DNA from: a bacterium
GTDB lineage: Bacteria > Vulcanimicrobiota > Xenobia > Xenobiales > JADMJV01
Direction: 5' to 3'
NCBI GenBank assembly: GCA_018780265.1
Contig: JADMJV010000077.1
Span: 1 to 42,250, forward strand
DNA length: 42,250 nucleotides
Positions 24,150 to 33,047 of the stretch are shown here, piece by piece (within the stretch, counting starts at the first letter, position 1; every line of letters starts with the position of its first letter). Made by a program: the position numbers and the translations under genes. The notes beneath the pieces were generated by a model. That model worked only from the letters and a program-made list of their open reading frames with translations. It was not told the DNA's origin and did not search any database.

Positions 24150-25934
24150 ATGACCTTCTACCGCCATCCTTACCGTCATTACTGGCCCCTGTCAGACAAG
24201 CGCACTCTGGTCTGGTCACCCAGTCTGGGGGAGACAGTGGCCCTGGAAAACTCCGACCTCTGGCCCATGCTGTATCATTTGCGCAGCCTGCCCGGTGAGA
24301 GTCTGGAGGTCGAAGGCGACTTGCTGGTCATGGCCAATTTTCTGGTCACACAGGGGTATCTGCTCCACCACCCCTGGTCAGAACAGCCAGATTACGCGAC
24401 AGATTACGACGGGGTCGTGATTTGGAATCGATTTGACTTCGACGGTTGGATGGACTATCGAAGCGCCCGCCCCCACTTTCACCTTTTCCCGGGGATCGGG
24501 CAAGATCAGGGCTGGTGCTTTTGGGACGGCCAGCCAGGAGCCTGCCTGCGCTGTCAGGTGCTACGCTGGCTGGCCAATCGTGACTACAGCAAACAACTGA
24601 TCCAGGTGCGAGCCGCTCGCCAGGCCTGGGGGGACTGGCCCTACTGGGGAGCCCTCGACCACCATGCCCTGGACATGTTGAGCAAAGCCCAAACTCATCG
24701 CGGATCCCTGATTTGGGAGGGACAACTGCACTGGTTGTGCCAACCCGCCCCGTTGCCGGGGTGCCTGTGCGGCCAGGGGGCCCCAACCCCTACCACCATT
24801 TCAAGACCGCAAGCCAGCACTAACTGGCAGTGGTTTAACCCCTTGGGAGTCATCTGCCAAACCCGTTGCGACAGCGGTCAGGAGCATTTGTGGGGAGCCC
24901 GCAGCGGATGGGTAAGTCTTCTGGGGGGTGCCGATGACGAGCGATCCAGTGGAGCGGGCTGCCACCCAGACCCCGAAACCGCCTTTCGGCAGGCCGTGGG
25001 TGAGACTCTCGAGCGCTACTGCGCCCGATTTCTGCCGCCCCAGGCGCCGCCACAACTGCCTCCGCTAGTTTGGACGGAGTTCTCTCCCCAGCAAATCCGA
25101 CAACCCAAGTTTACCTACCGAGATTCGGCCCAATTTCAGCACTGGTGCGCAGTTCAGCCCCTGGCCGGGGGACTTGAGTGGAAAGCTCCCACTCAGGCCA
25201 TGTTGCTCTGCACACCGCCCGGAGAGCCACAGGTGTATCCCAATCTATCCCACGGGCTGGGCTGTCAGCGCAGCCTGGAGTTGGCTCTATGGGGCGCTCT
25301 CTGGGAGTGCCTGGAGCGGGATGCGGTGGCCAGTTGGTGGGCCCAGTTGTGCAGCTCGGGAGGCCAGACAGCTCGGGGCAGGTGTGAATCAAAAGACGAC
25401 GGGCTTGAAGTGTATGAAATCCCTTGTCTGGCCGGTCGCTGCGCCGTGGCCTGGACTTGTGATGCACAAGGGAGGCGAGCCGGGGGGTCGGCGGCCAGCC
25501 TGGATGAGCGTTGCTTTACCAAAGCCATCCAGGAATCGCGACACAACTTCCGGTGCCTGAACGAAGGCGAAGTATCGTCCCCTCGTCCCGATCCGCCAGT
25601 GACTTTCCGTCAGCATCTGGAAACCTATTGGGCACAGCCCCAGCGCTTCCCCGCTGACAGGCTCAAGCGCATGGCGGACTTGCCTCCTTTTCGACCATGT
25701 GGCTCGACCCCAGAGTCGATTGCGGCCTGCCTGGCCGAGGAGGGGATTCACCTCTACTGGACCGAGCTAACCACCGCTGATGTGGCCGCCCTGGACCACC
25801 GAGTAGTCAAGGTGTTCAGTCCTCAGTTACTCTATCTACCGGCCCAACACCAGCACTGGCCGCTGGGACGTAAGCGCTACCGACAACTGGTTGGCCACAA
25901 TCAGTTGCCGCGGCTACCTCACCCCTTCGCCTAG
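24150..25934 (+). CDS. YcaO-domain azoline cyclodehydratase with fused zinc-binding N-terminal domain
   Basis: 594 residues. The C-terminal 340 form a YcaO domain, which uses ATP to activate peptide amides, usually turning Cys/Ser/Thr into azolines in thiazole/oxazole-modified microcins. Seen: SSGAGCHPDPETAFRQAVGE then TLERYCARF (ATP/Mg motif), ALWGALWECLERDAVASWW (second Glu motif), AIQESRHN, and a Pro-rich end PRLPHPFA like the PxPxP tail of azoline-forming members. The N-terminal 230 residues include GACLRCQVLRWLANRD and PGCLCGQ, a Cys pair set resembling the zinc site of the partner E1-like (C) protein, so both subunits may be fused in one chain. No Cys-rich precursor peptide was found nearby. 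The start at 24150 is the first codon giving domain-like sequence. Confidence 0.85.
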   Translation: MTFYRHPYRHYWPLSDKRTLVWSPSLGETVALENSDLWPMLYHLRSLPGESLEVEGDLLVMANFLVTQGYLLHHPWSEQPDYATDYDGVVIWNRFDFDGWMDYRSARPHFHLFPGIGQDQGWCFWDGQPGACLRCQVLRWLANRDYSKQLIQVRAARQAWGDWPYWGALDHHALDMLSKAQTHRGSLIWEGQLHWLCQPAPLPGCLCGQGAPTPTTISRPQASTNWQWFNPLGVICQTRCDSGQEHLWGARSGWVSLLGGADDERSSGAGCHPDPETAFRQAVGETLERYCARFLPPQAPPQLPPLVWTEFSPQQIRQPKFTYRDSAQFQHWCAVQPLAGGLEWKAPTQAMLLCTPPGEPQVYPNLSHGLGCQRSLELALWGALWECLERDAVASWWAQLCSSGGQTARGRCESKDDGLEVYEIPCLAGRCAVAWTCDAQGRRAGGSAASLDERCFTKAIQESRHNFRCLNEGEVSSPRPDPPVTFRQHLETYWAQPQRFPADRLKRMADLPPFRPCGSTPESIAACLAEEGIHLYWTELTTADVAALDHRVVKVFSPQLLYLPAQHQHWPLGRKRYRQLVGHNQLPRLPHPFA

Positions 25935-26725
25935 TCTGGTTTGTCTGGAGCTTCCTCGGGCCCCGTCGGGGCTGCCGCGGCACGGCGCAGCGTTTCTAAA
26001 ATCGTCAGTTTCTGCCAGATCTTGCGGGAGAATCCCGAAGTGAGCGACTCCACCTCGTCCACGGCCGACAACAAAACCGAGTCTTGAAACTCTTGCACGT
26101 AAAGGGCGGCGATCTTGCTGAGCAGGGCCAGCGAATCACTGCAATAGTCTAAATAGCGGTTCAATTCAAAATAGGTCATCTCACGCCGCTTGATGGGAGA
26201 GGAGGCGGATAAGCCCGAGTAGCTTTCCGGGTCCTTGGTCAACTGGTGCATATCCACAATGTGAGCCATGGCTCGAAGCTCGTGCACAGCTTTTAAGGCG
26301 CGACTGCGCTTGATGCGATTCTCCCAGCTGACCAAAAAGACGATGGCGGCGCCGATGAAAACCACCGAACTGATGCTGGCCTCAACGGCTTGAATGGCCG
26401 AAGTGTAGTCGTCAAACTGAACGTGGCGAATGTGGTGAAGCAAACTCCACACCAGGGCTATAATGGACAGGCACAACAGAGCCACGGCGCCACGTATGTA
26501 AAAATGTGGCTTTTGGATCCAGTGGGTTCGTGCTACGGTCTCTTCGGCCACCCGACTCATTTCAGCCACCACCTGGGCCAATCCTGACCCGGGAAAACGA
26601 GCCTCAATGCGCAAATGCAACGTCCGCACCGTCTCCACGATGAGCCGAGAGTCCAGGCGCCGAAATCTGGCGTCTGGACTGGCCTGCTCGGCTGGCTGCC
26701 AGTTGACCGTCGTATCGGGTGCCAT
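25931..26725 (-). CDS. Membrane protein of unknown function
   Basis: 264 residues with two membrane helices: AVALLCLSIIALVWSLL near residue 80-97 and SVVFIGAAIVFLVSW near 118-132, with a cytosolic N-terminal helical segment and a C-terminal 130-residue helical domain (AMAHIVDMHQLTKDPESY, LALLSKIAALYVQEFQDS). The pattern suggests a dimeric membrane scaffold, but no family can be named. It converges on the YcaO gene with a 4-base overlap and is divergent from the first AAA+ gene across 83 bases, so its promoter region is shared with that operon. Confidence 0.7.
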   Translation of the reverse strand: MAPDTTVNWQPAEQASPDARFRRLDSRLIVETVRTLHLRIEARFPGSGLAQVVAEMSRVAEETVARTHWIQKPHFYIRGAVALLCLSIIALVWSLLHHIRHVQFDDYTSAIQAVEASISSVVFIGAAIVFLVSWENRIKRSRALKAVHELRAMAHIVDMHQLTKDPESYSGLSASSPIKRREMTYFELNRYLDYCSDSLALLSKIAALYVQEFQDSVLLSAVDEVESLTSGFSRKIWQKLTILETLRRAAAAPTGPEEAPDKPD

Positions 26726-26808
26726 GTCCAGGGTGTTTTCTCCTTCCGCCGGCTATTCCTGGCAGGGGCACCAGGGGAGGGTCGCCACACATTCGAAGGC
26801 CCTGTGGC

Positions 26809-29800
26809 GTGAAGTTAAATCCCGAGGTGGAATTTCCCATCTATCTACTGACAGCAGAGCTCGAAAACGGCCTCTTCTGGTCAGAGGGGCTATTTTTTCC
26901 CGAAGTCTCTCGCCTGGCCGGTCGTCCCCCCCTAGAACCCCTCAAAGGCAGCCTGAAAAAACGCCTGGAACTGATGACCTCCCTGCAACTGACCCGTCGT
27001 CAACGACCCGGGCGAGTAAAAATTCAGACCTTTCAGGTCGACCTGGTTCCGCCCAAACGCTCCGGCCTCTGGAACGAACCCTTCCATCTACAATTTTTTG
27101 CCGTCGTGCATCAGGTGCCGGTGAGCGGCGGGGTGTGGGCCGCCCACCTTCCCCAACTCCAACTGGAGGCCACCGCCGCCAGTCTGCCGGAGTTAGTGGA
27201 TGAGGTGGCTCGGGAAGTGAGGGGCGAGCTGCTACGCCGCAAAATTCTCACTCAAGTGGTCGAACTGATCTTGCTGCAGCGCTGGCAGAACCTGCACGGC
27301 AAAGCGGCCCGACTGCAAGTGCGCAGCCTGCCGCAAGAGCAGGAGGAAGAAACCGAAAGCCAGTTGGCCAGGCTCACATCGCGCCTGACAGGTAGCGGCC
27401 AACGCGCCCTGGAGAGGGAACAACCGTTGCAGCAGATGGCTGACCTGCTGGTAGAGCAGAACATCTTGCTGGTGGGACCGTCGGGAGTCGGCAAGACGGC
27501 CCTGATTCATGAGCTGGTGCGGCGCCGACAGGAATTTCAACTGTCGGCCACACCCTTCTTTGAAACCAGTGGCTCGCGACTACTTTTCGGTGAAGCCGCC
27601 TTTGGGGGCTGGCAGGACCGCTGCGACAAATTGATTCAAGAACTGGGCAAACTCAAGGGTGTTCTCCACCTGGGAAACCTTCAGGAGCTACTGGAAAGTG
27701 CCCGACACCAAACCAATCCTTATGGCGTGGCAGGCTTTCTGCGACCCTACCTGGCGGGACGCAAACTCCAGGCCATCGTGGAGGCCACACCCGAGCAGAT
27801 GGCCTATGTTGAAAGAGAGTATCCCCAGTTTTTAGAGACCTTTACCCCCCTTCGCCTGGAGCCCACCAGTGGCAGCCAGACTCGAGCCATTTTGGCCGGA
27901 CTGTTCCCTACCCTGGTAGCCCAGACCCACGAGGCCGTGGCAGAACTGCACGAGCGATTCACCTCCTCGTCGGCCGCGCCTGGTTGGGCGGTGCGTTTCT
28001 TAAGGGCGGTGGTGCGCCAACACCCCCGGCCACATCGTGCCGAAGTCGTCGAGTATTTTTCCCGTCAAACCGGCCTACCGCTGCTTTTCTTGGAAGACCG
28101 GATCCCATTTCACCGGTCTCAGGTAGCCGAGTGGTTTGGTCAACGGCTGCATGGACAGGATCAGGCCGTGCAACGAGTGGTGGACCGGCTGGCCGCCTTC
28201 AAGAGCGGTCTTACTCGACCTCAGCGACCCATCGCCAGCTTCCTCCTGATCGGCCCCACCGGGGTGGGCAAAACGGAACTGGCCCGCTGCCTGGCCGAGT
28301 TTGTCTTTCAAGACCGCAATCGACTCACGCGCCTGGACATGAGCGAGTATTCCGACCCCTGGTCGGTCAAACGTTTGATAGGGGGAGAGGAAATGGGCGT
28401 CCTGGTCTCCCGCGTGCGCGACAGGCCCTTTCAAGTCTTGCTCTTGGACGAAGTCGAAAAGGCCCACCCCGACTTCTTCGACCTGCTCCTCCAGGTGCTC
28501 GGCGATGCGCGACTGTCGGACACCAGCGGCAGAGTAGCGGACTTTAGCAACTGTCTGATCCTGATGACCTCCAACCTGGGAGCCGACCGCTTCCATAAAG
28601 GCCCGCTAGGTCTGCGCGAGCAGTCCCAGCAAGGTGGCTTTCTAGAAGCAGTGCGGGCAGCTTTTCGACCCGAGCTGCTCAATCGCATCGATGAAATTAT
28701 TCCTTTCCAACCCCTCAGTCCCAACACCGTGCTGCGCATCTGCCGCCAGGAATTAAGCCGACTGACCTCCCGCGAGGGGCTGCGCAACCGTCCTATCGAG
28801 GTGGTGGTGGGCAGCGGGGTCGATGAATACCTGGCCAACAAGGGCTACCACAAACTTTATGGAGCCCGGCCTCTCAAGCGAACCCTGGACAGCCTCCTGC
28901 TCGCCCCCATCAGCGCCCAGATCAACGCTCAACCTGCCCAGGTCCCCCTGAAGATCACTCTTGAAGTGGAAGGGACCAACCTGCTTGTGAGGGCGGTTGC
29001 GCAAAGCACCTTGGAAAAGGCCAGCGCGGCCGAAGAGAAGCAACGCAAACACAATCAGCAATTCTCCCAACTGCGCCGGCGCTACCACCGCTTTGATCGA
29101 GGTGCTTTGCTCACCGAACTGCGCAACGAAAAGGTCCGCCACGAACGTCGATTCAAACAGCCCTGGCCGCACCACGCCTTGCTCGAGAGAGTTGCAGAGT
29201 TGGCCCCGGCCATCGAACAAATGGAAGAATTAGCCCTGGGCGCCCTGCAAGATGCACTGCTGTTTGACCAACTGCCCCAACGCTTCCAAGAACTCGGCGA
29301 CCAACTACAGGCGGCCATGGTCTCGGCCTACTGCCTGGCCCAGCAAGACCCCAATCGAATCCTGCTAGCCCTCTACAGCGAGTATCCTGAGGGTCTTGGT
29401 CGACTGACGGAAGCTTATCTGGGCTTTGTGTGCGCCCAAGGTTGGAGCTTAAAGCTGGAACGCGTCCGGTTGCGCAAAGGCAATCCCCCCAGCCGCCAGC
29501 CGGCACTGCCCGAGAGACTGGTGGAGGCTCACAACGAAAGACCCTTCCACTGGACCGACCAGGGCTGGACTCGGGCTCCCCAACTGGAAAGGACCCTGCT
29601 TGAACCCGACTCATTTCCCGGACTTCCCGGTCTGGGCTACATTCTGGAGGTGAGCGGCAAGAACTGTGCGCCCTGGTTACGCAGCGAGGCGGGTCTGCAC
29701 GTTCACCTGCACAAGGGGCGTGAATTCAAGATTTTGATAGAAGTATCCCAGTCCCGAATGCACAGCAGCGACGCCGATTCTCCCTATGTGCCGCCGGCCT

Positions 29801-30000
29801 ATGAACCGCCCCTAGAAATCCACCGCAAGGGAGTAATCGCCCATCCTGTCCTGGTGCGACAGTACAATCAAGACGACGATGTGGTGGTCGACTCCCTGGG
29901 CTACAAGGTTGACCTCCCAGCGGACAGTTGGTGCGCCACCCTGACCACCCTGCTTAACCGCCGCTTGCAGCAGCGAGCCGAGGAAGCGGTATTGAGGTGA
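26809..30000 (+). CDS. ClpA/ClpB-type double AAA+ protein with HicB-like N-terminus and release-factor-like C-terminus (protein A)
   Basis: 1063 residues from GTG 26809 (GAAGG 10 bases upstream; the frame runs on to 26719). Residues 1-145 read as two HicB-like repeats (PIYLLTAELENGLFWSEGLF; GGVWAAHLPQLQLEATAASL). D1 has Walker A VGPSGVGKTAL near 220, but the Walker B site reads VLHLGNLQ with no acidic pair. D2 is intact: GPTGVGKTEL near 481, LLLDEVEKAHPDFF near 543, LMTSNLGA and ELLNRIDEIIPF. The last 340 residues are a charged helical arm followed by a domain like release-factor PCRF: AYLGFVCAQGWSLKLERV, then YILEVSGKNCAPWLRSEAGL (factors: sG..a...lk.E.GvH). The GGQ loop is replaced by QDDDVVVDS. 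Likely a protein unfoldase or remodeller. It overlaps the next gene (GTGA). Confidence 0.85.
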   Translation: MKLNPEVEFPIYLLTAELENGLFWSEGLFFPEVSRLAGRPPLEPLKGSLKKRLELMTSLQLTRRQRPGRVKIQTFQVDLVPPKRSGLWNEPFHLQFFAVVHQVPVSGGVWAAHLPQLQLEATAASLPELVDEVAREVRGELLRRKILTQVVELILLQRWQNLHGKAARLQVRSLPQEQEEETESQLARLTSRLTGSGQRALEREQPLQQMADLLVEQNILLVGPSGVGKTALIHELVRRRQEFQLSATPFFETSGSRLLFGEAAFGGWQDRCDKLIQELGKLKGVLHLGNLQELLESARHQTNPYGVAGFLRPYLAGRKLQAIVEATPEQMAYVEREYPQFLETFTPLRLEPTSGSQTRAILAGLFPTLVAQTHEAVAELHERFTSSSAAPGWAVRFLRAVVRQHPRPHRAEVVEYFSRQTGLPLLFLEDRIPFHRSQVAEWFGQRLHGQDQAVQRVVDRLAAFKSGLTRPQRPIASFLLIGPTGVGKTELARCLAEFVFQDRNRLTRLDMSEYSDPWSVKRLIGGEEMGVLVSRVRDRPFQVLLLDEVEKAHPDFFDLLLQVLGDARLSDTSGRVADFSNCLILMTSNLGADRFHKGPLGLREQSQQGGFLEAVRAAFRPELLNRIDEIIPFQPLSPNTVLRICRQELSRLTSREGLRNRPIEVVVGSGVDEYLANKGYHKLYGARPLKRTLDSLLLAPISAQINAQPAQVPLKITLEVEGTNLLVRAVAQSTLEKASAAEEKQRKHNQQFSQLRRRYHRFDRGALLTELRNEKVRHERRFKQPWPHHALLERVAELAPAIEQMEELALGALQDALLFDQLPQRFQELGDQLQAAMVSAYCLAQQDPNRILLALYSEYPEGLGRLTEAYLGFVCAQGWSLKLERVRLRKGNPPSRQPALPERLVEAHNERPFHWTDQGWTRAPQLERTLLEPDSFPGLPGLGYILEVSGKNCAPWLRSEAGLHVHLHKGREFKILIEVSQSRMHSSDADSPYVPPAYEPPLEIHRKGVIAHPVLVRQYNQDDDVVVDSLGYKVDLPADSWCATLTTLLNRRLQQRAEEAVLR

Positions 30001-33000
30001 AGGTTCGCATCCCGATCTACATGCAGGGCAGCACCGATCCGCCCAAATACCTGGCGCGACCTCTCTTTTGGCCGGACAAATGGTATGTTGAATCGCCCCT
30101 GCTCCAAAAGGTGATTCAGTTGGCCCAGCAGACCACCAGCCAGTCGCTGGAAGAGGCCCGACGCGACGCCCGACTGGAGGAACTCACCAGGCTCACCTTT
30201 TGTCCCGACCTGCGCGAACATTTCTTGCAAATCAGGTTTGAATTTGAGAAACGGACCGCCCAGGTGCGCCTCCTATTGGTCAGCTTTACGGCACTGGGTC
30301 AAAGCATCGTCTATTCCCCCACCCTCTCAGATTTGTGGTTTCCCTTCAAAGATGGACCCATGGAAATGCAGGCAGCAGAGGCCCTACGCCAACTTCTGCG
30401 CCAGCAGAAACGCGACGGCCTGGAAGTCGACCCCGACAAGCTTTCGGTCAGTGGCAGAGCCTGGATTCACTACTACGAATCGGACCTGGCCGCGCCCGGG
30501 GTGGTCAGCCCACCCGCAAAAAAAAGTCTGCTGGCTCTGCTGGGGGCTGCCCCCACCCGGTCGGGCGCCGAGGAACTGGCTCAGGTCGGACGCGACTTAC
30601 AACGTCGCACCCGCGAGAGTCCCGAAGTATTCTTGGGTAGAGAACGCGAGTTGGCCGAGCTGGCCTCCTGGAACCAGCAAGAAACCAGAACGGGGATACT
30701 CATCGTGGGTCCCCGCCTGGTAGGCAAAAGCGCGCTGATACGAGCCCACGTGGCGCGCCTGCAGCAAGCCCGTGCCCTGGCCGAGACAACCAGGCAGCGC
30801 AAGACCCAAAAAATGCGTCGCGGCACCTGGCTGCTTTCTCCGGGTCGATTGATTTCGGGGATGTCTTATCTGGGACAATGGGAAAACCGCCTGCTCAACA
30901 TTCTGCGACACTGCCGCAAGCACGACCATGTAGTGGTCTTCGATGACATGTTGGGACTACTTACGGCCGGTGTGTCCCGAGACTCTTCCTTGAATGTTGC
31001 CCAATTGCTCAAGTCCTTTCTCGACCGGGGCGACCTGCGGGTCCTCGCTGAGATCACCCCGGAAGCCTACCAGATACTGCGCGAACGTGATCAGGCTCTG
31101 GCCGACCATTTTCAAGTAATCTTTCTGGAAGAGCCCACGCCCCAGTTGACCCGCAGCATAGCCCTGACCGCCGCCCGAGCAGCCGAGGAAAGTCAGGCCT
31201 GCACCTTCTCCCTGGAAGCCGTCCACAACGCGGTTCAAATAGGAGACCGTTACCTCACCGACTGCAGCCATCCCGGCAAGGTGGCTCGATTAATTTTCCA
31301 GGTTGCCGCCCATCACCGCCAGCAGGGGGTGGGCGGGGGCGAAATACTCCAGTGGTTCTCGCAGCACTCGGGAATGTCTCTTCAGTTGCTGGACTCTCGA
31401 ACCCCATTGGAGTCCAGGCAGATTCTCGAAGGGCTGCGTCAACATATGGTCGGGCAGGACGAAGCGGTCGACTGCTGCCTGCAAGTAGTCCATATGACCA
31501 AGGCCCGCATCCAGTTGCCGAACCGCCCTTTGGCCAGCCTGCTCTTCATTGGTCCCACCGGAGTGGGCAAAACCGAGTGCGCCAAAGCGCTGGCCAGGAC
31601 CCTTTTTGCCAGTGAAGATCGGCTCATCCGCATCGACATGAACGAATTTGTCGGGCACGACTCGATGGCCCGCCTGATCGGCACTTTTCATCGACCCGAA
31701 GGCCTGCTCACCGAGGCCGTGCGCAGCCAACCTTTCTCGGTCTTGCTGCTGGACGAGGTCGAAAAAGCCAACCCTCAAGTCTTGCTGCTACTACTGCAAA
31801 TCCTGGGCGATGGACGCCTCACCGATGCGCGCGGTCGAACCGTAGATTTCTCCCAAACCATTGTGGTCATGACCTCCAATCTGGGCGCCGAAAACACCCG
31901 GCGCAATCTGGGATTGCGCCATCGAAGACATCAAGAAGAACTGGTCTATCGGAGGGCGGCGGAAGATTTCTTCCCACCCGAACTGTTCAATCGAATGGAC
32001 CGCATTGTCCCCTTCCATCGACTGGACCGGGCCACGGTGGCCCTCATTGCCGAACGGCTGTGGCAAAAGCTGTTGCTGCGCGAGGGTCTGCGTCGTCGCC
32101 AATGTCTGCTAGAAGTAGACCCGCAGGCGCGCGAACGGGTGGTGGACGCCGGCTTCCACCCTCAACTGGGTGCACGCGCCCTGAAACGCACCGTCGAAGA
32201 CAAAATCGTGGGACCGGTAGCGCGCCGCCTGGCCGCACTCCCCCCCCAGGGACTGACGCTGATCCGCGTGGACGCCGACCTTGAAGTCAGCGTAGAATCT
32301 CTGGCCGGACTGGCCAGCAGCGCAACGGCCTGGGGAAAACTGAGCGAAAACGAACTGCAGCAGCAGATAGACCAGGTAGAACGACAACTACAGTCGCAGT
32401 TGGCTCCCGCCGACCAGCCTCTCTACAGCCAGGAGGACCTGCAAGAAGAGCACTTACTTTACTTCGAACTCAAGGAAGAGCTTCGCCGGCTACGGGCGGC
32501 TTTGCGGTCCACAACCCACAAAGGTAAGCCGCGCCGGGATCAGCCCCCTCCTTTGCGGCAACTGAGCAGCCTGGAAATCGAGAAAATACTGAGCAGTGAT
32601 GAACTGTCACAAGACCTGGAGGAACTGGGACAAAATTTGTCATCACTCCCCCACCTCGACGTAGAGCTAAGGCTATCCTGGATCCGGCGGCGACTGGCCG
32701 AGCCCCAGGATGAGCACTTTGAACTCCAACTATCAGGGCACCCAGCTTGCTTGAAGCGGTTGACCAAAGCCTACCAGGAGGCCTTTAAGTCCATCGACCT
32801 GGAGTTTAAGGCCAACAAACACAACGTCGAACTCAAGGGACCCCTGGCCTGTCGGGCCGGTCAGGGAGAATGCGGACTCCATCTTTTTGTGGAGCGTGAG
32901 GGTTTTCACTGCGTCTGGGTTCAGCACGACCAGATCAAACCCCGCCTGGTGCGCATCTACATCGACACGCGTGGCTGCCTGGATCTCATCAGTCAACTCT

Positions 33001-33047
33001 TTTGCCGTCAGGGCTGGCCGCTAACTTCCCTGATGAGGTCGCGATGA
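29997..33047 (+). CDS. ClpA/ClpB-type double AAA+ protein, second in operon (protein B)
   Basis: 1016 residues, GTG start in a GTGA overlap. N-terminal residues 1-140 again read as two HicB-like units (YLARPLFWPDKWYVES; GQSIVYSPTLSDLWFPFKDG). D1 has Walker A IVGPRLVGKSAL near 235 and a plausible Walker B VVVFDDMLGL near 314 with two Asp; pore-like RLISGMSYLGQWENR follows the ClpA/B GAKYRGEFE pattern. D2 is canonical: GPTGVGKTECAK near 518, LLLDEVEKANPQ near 582, VMTSNLGA, ELFNRMDRIVPF. A charged helical arm and a C-terminal domain (LKRLTKAYQEAFKSIDLEFK; ACRAGQGECGLHLFV) resemble the PCRF-like tail of protein A. D1 is better preserved here than in A, suggesting a hetero-oligomer in which subunits divide the work. 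Confidence 0.85.
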   Translation: MKVRIPIYMQGSTDPPKYLARPLFWPDKWYVESPLLQKVIQLAQQTTSQSLEEARRDARLEELTRLTFCPDLREHFLQIRFEFEKRTAQVRLLLVSFTALGQSIVYSPTLSDLWFPFKDGPMEMQAAEALRQLLRQQKRDGLEVDPDKLSVSGRAWIHYYESDLAAPGVVSPPAKKSLLALLGAAPTRSGAEELAQVGRDLQRRTRESPEVFLGRERELAELASWNQQETRTGILIVGPRLVGKSALIRAHVARLQQARALAETTRQRKTQKMRRGTWLLSPGRLISGMSYLGQWENRLLNILRHCRKHDHVVVFDDMLGLLTAGVSRDSSLNVAQLLKSFLDRGDLRVLAEITPEAYQILRERDQALADHFQVIFLEEPTPQLTRSIALTAARAAEESQACTFSLEAVHNAVQIGDRYLTDCSHPGKVARLIFQVAAHHRQQGVGGGEILQWFSQHSGMSLQLLDSRTPLESRQILEGLRQHMVGQDEAVDCCLQVVHMTKARIQLPNRPLASLLFIGPTGVGKTECAKALARTLFASEDRLIRIDMNEFVGHDSMARLIGTFHRPEGLLTEAVRSQPFSVLLLDEVEKANPQVLLLLLQILGDGRLTDARGRTVDFSQTIVVMTSNLGAENTRRNLGLRHRRHQEELVYRRAAEDFFPPELFNRMDRIVPFHRLDRATVALIAERLWQKLLLREGLRRRQCLLEVDPQARERVVDAGFHPQLGARALKRTVEDKIVGPVARRLAALPPQGLTLIRVDADLEVSVESLAGLASSATAWGKLSENELQQQIDQVERQLQSQLAPADQPLYSQEDLQEEHLLYFELKEELRRLRAALRSTTHKGKPRRDQPPPLRQLSSLEIEKILSSDELSQDLEELGQNLSSLPHLDVELRLSWIRRRLAEPQDEHFELQLSGHPACLKRLTKAYQEAFKSIDLEFKANKHNVELKGPLACRAGQGECGLHLFVEREGFHCVWVQHDQIKPRLVRIYIDTRGCLDLISQLFCRQGWPLTSLMRSR

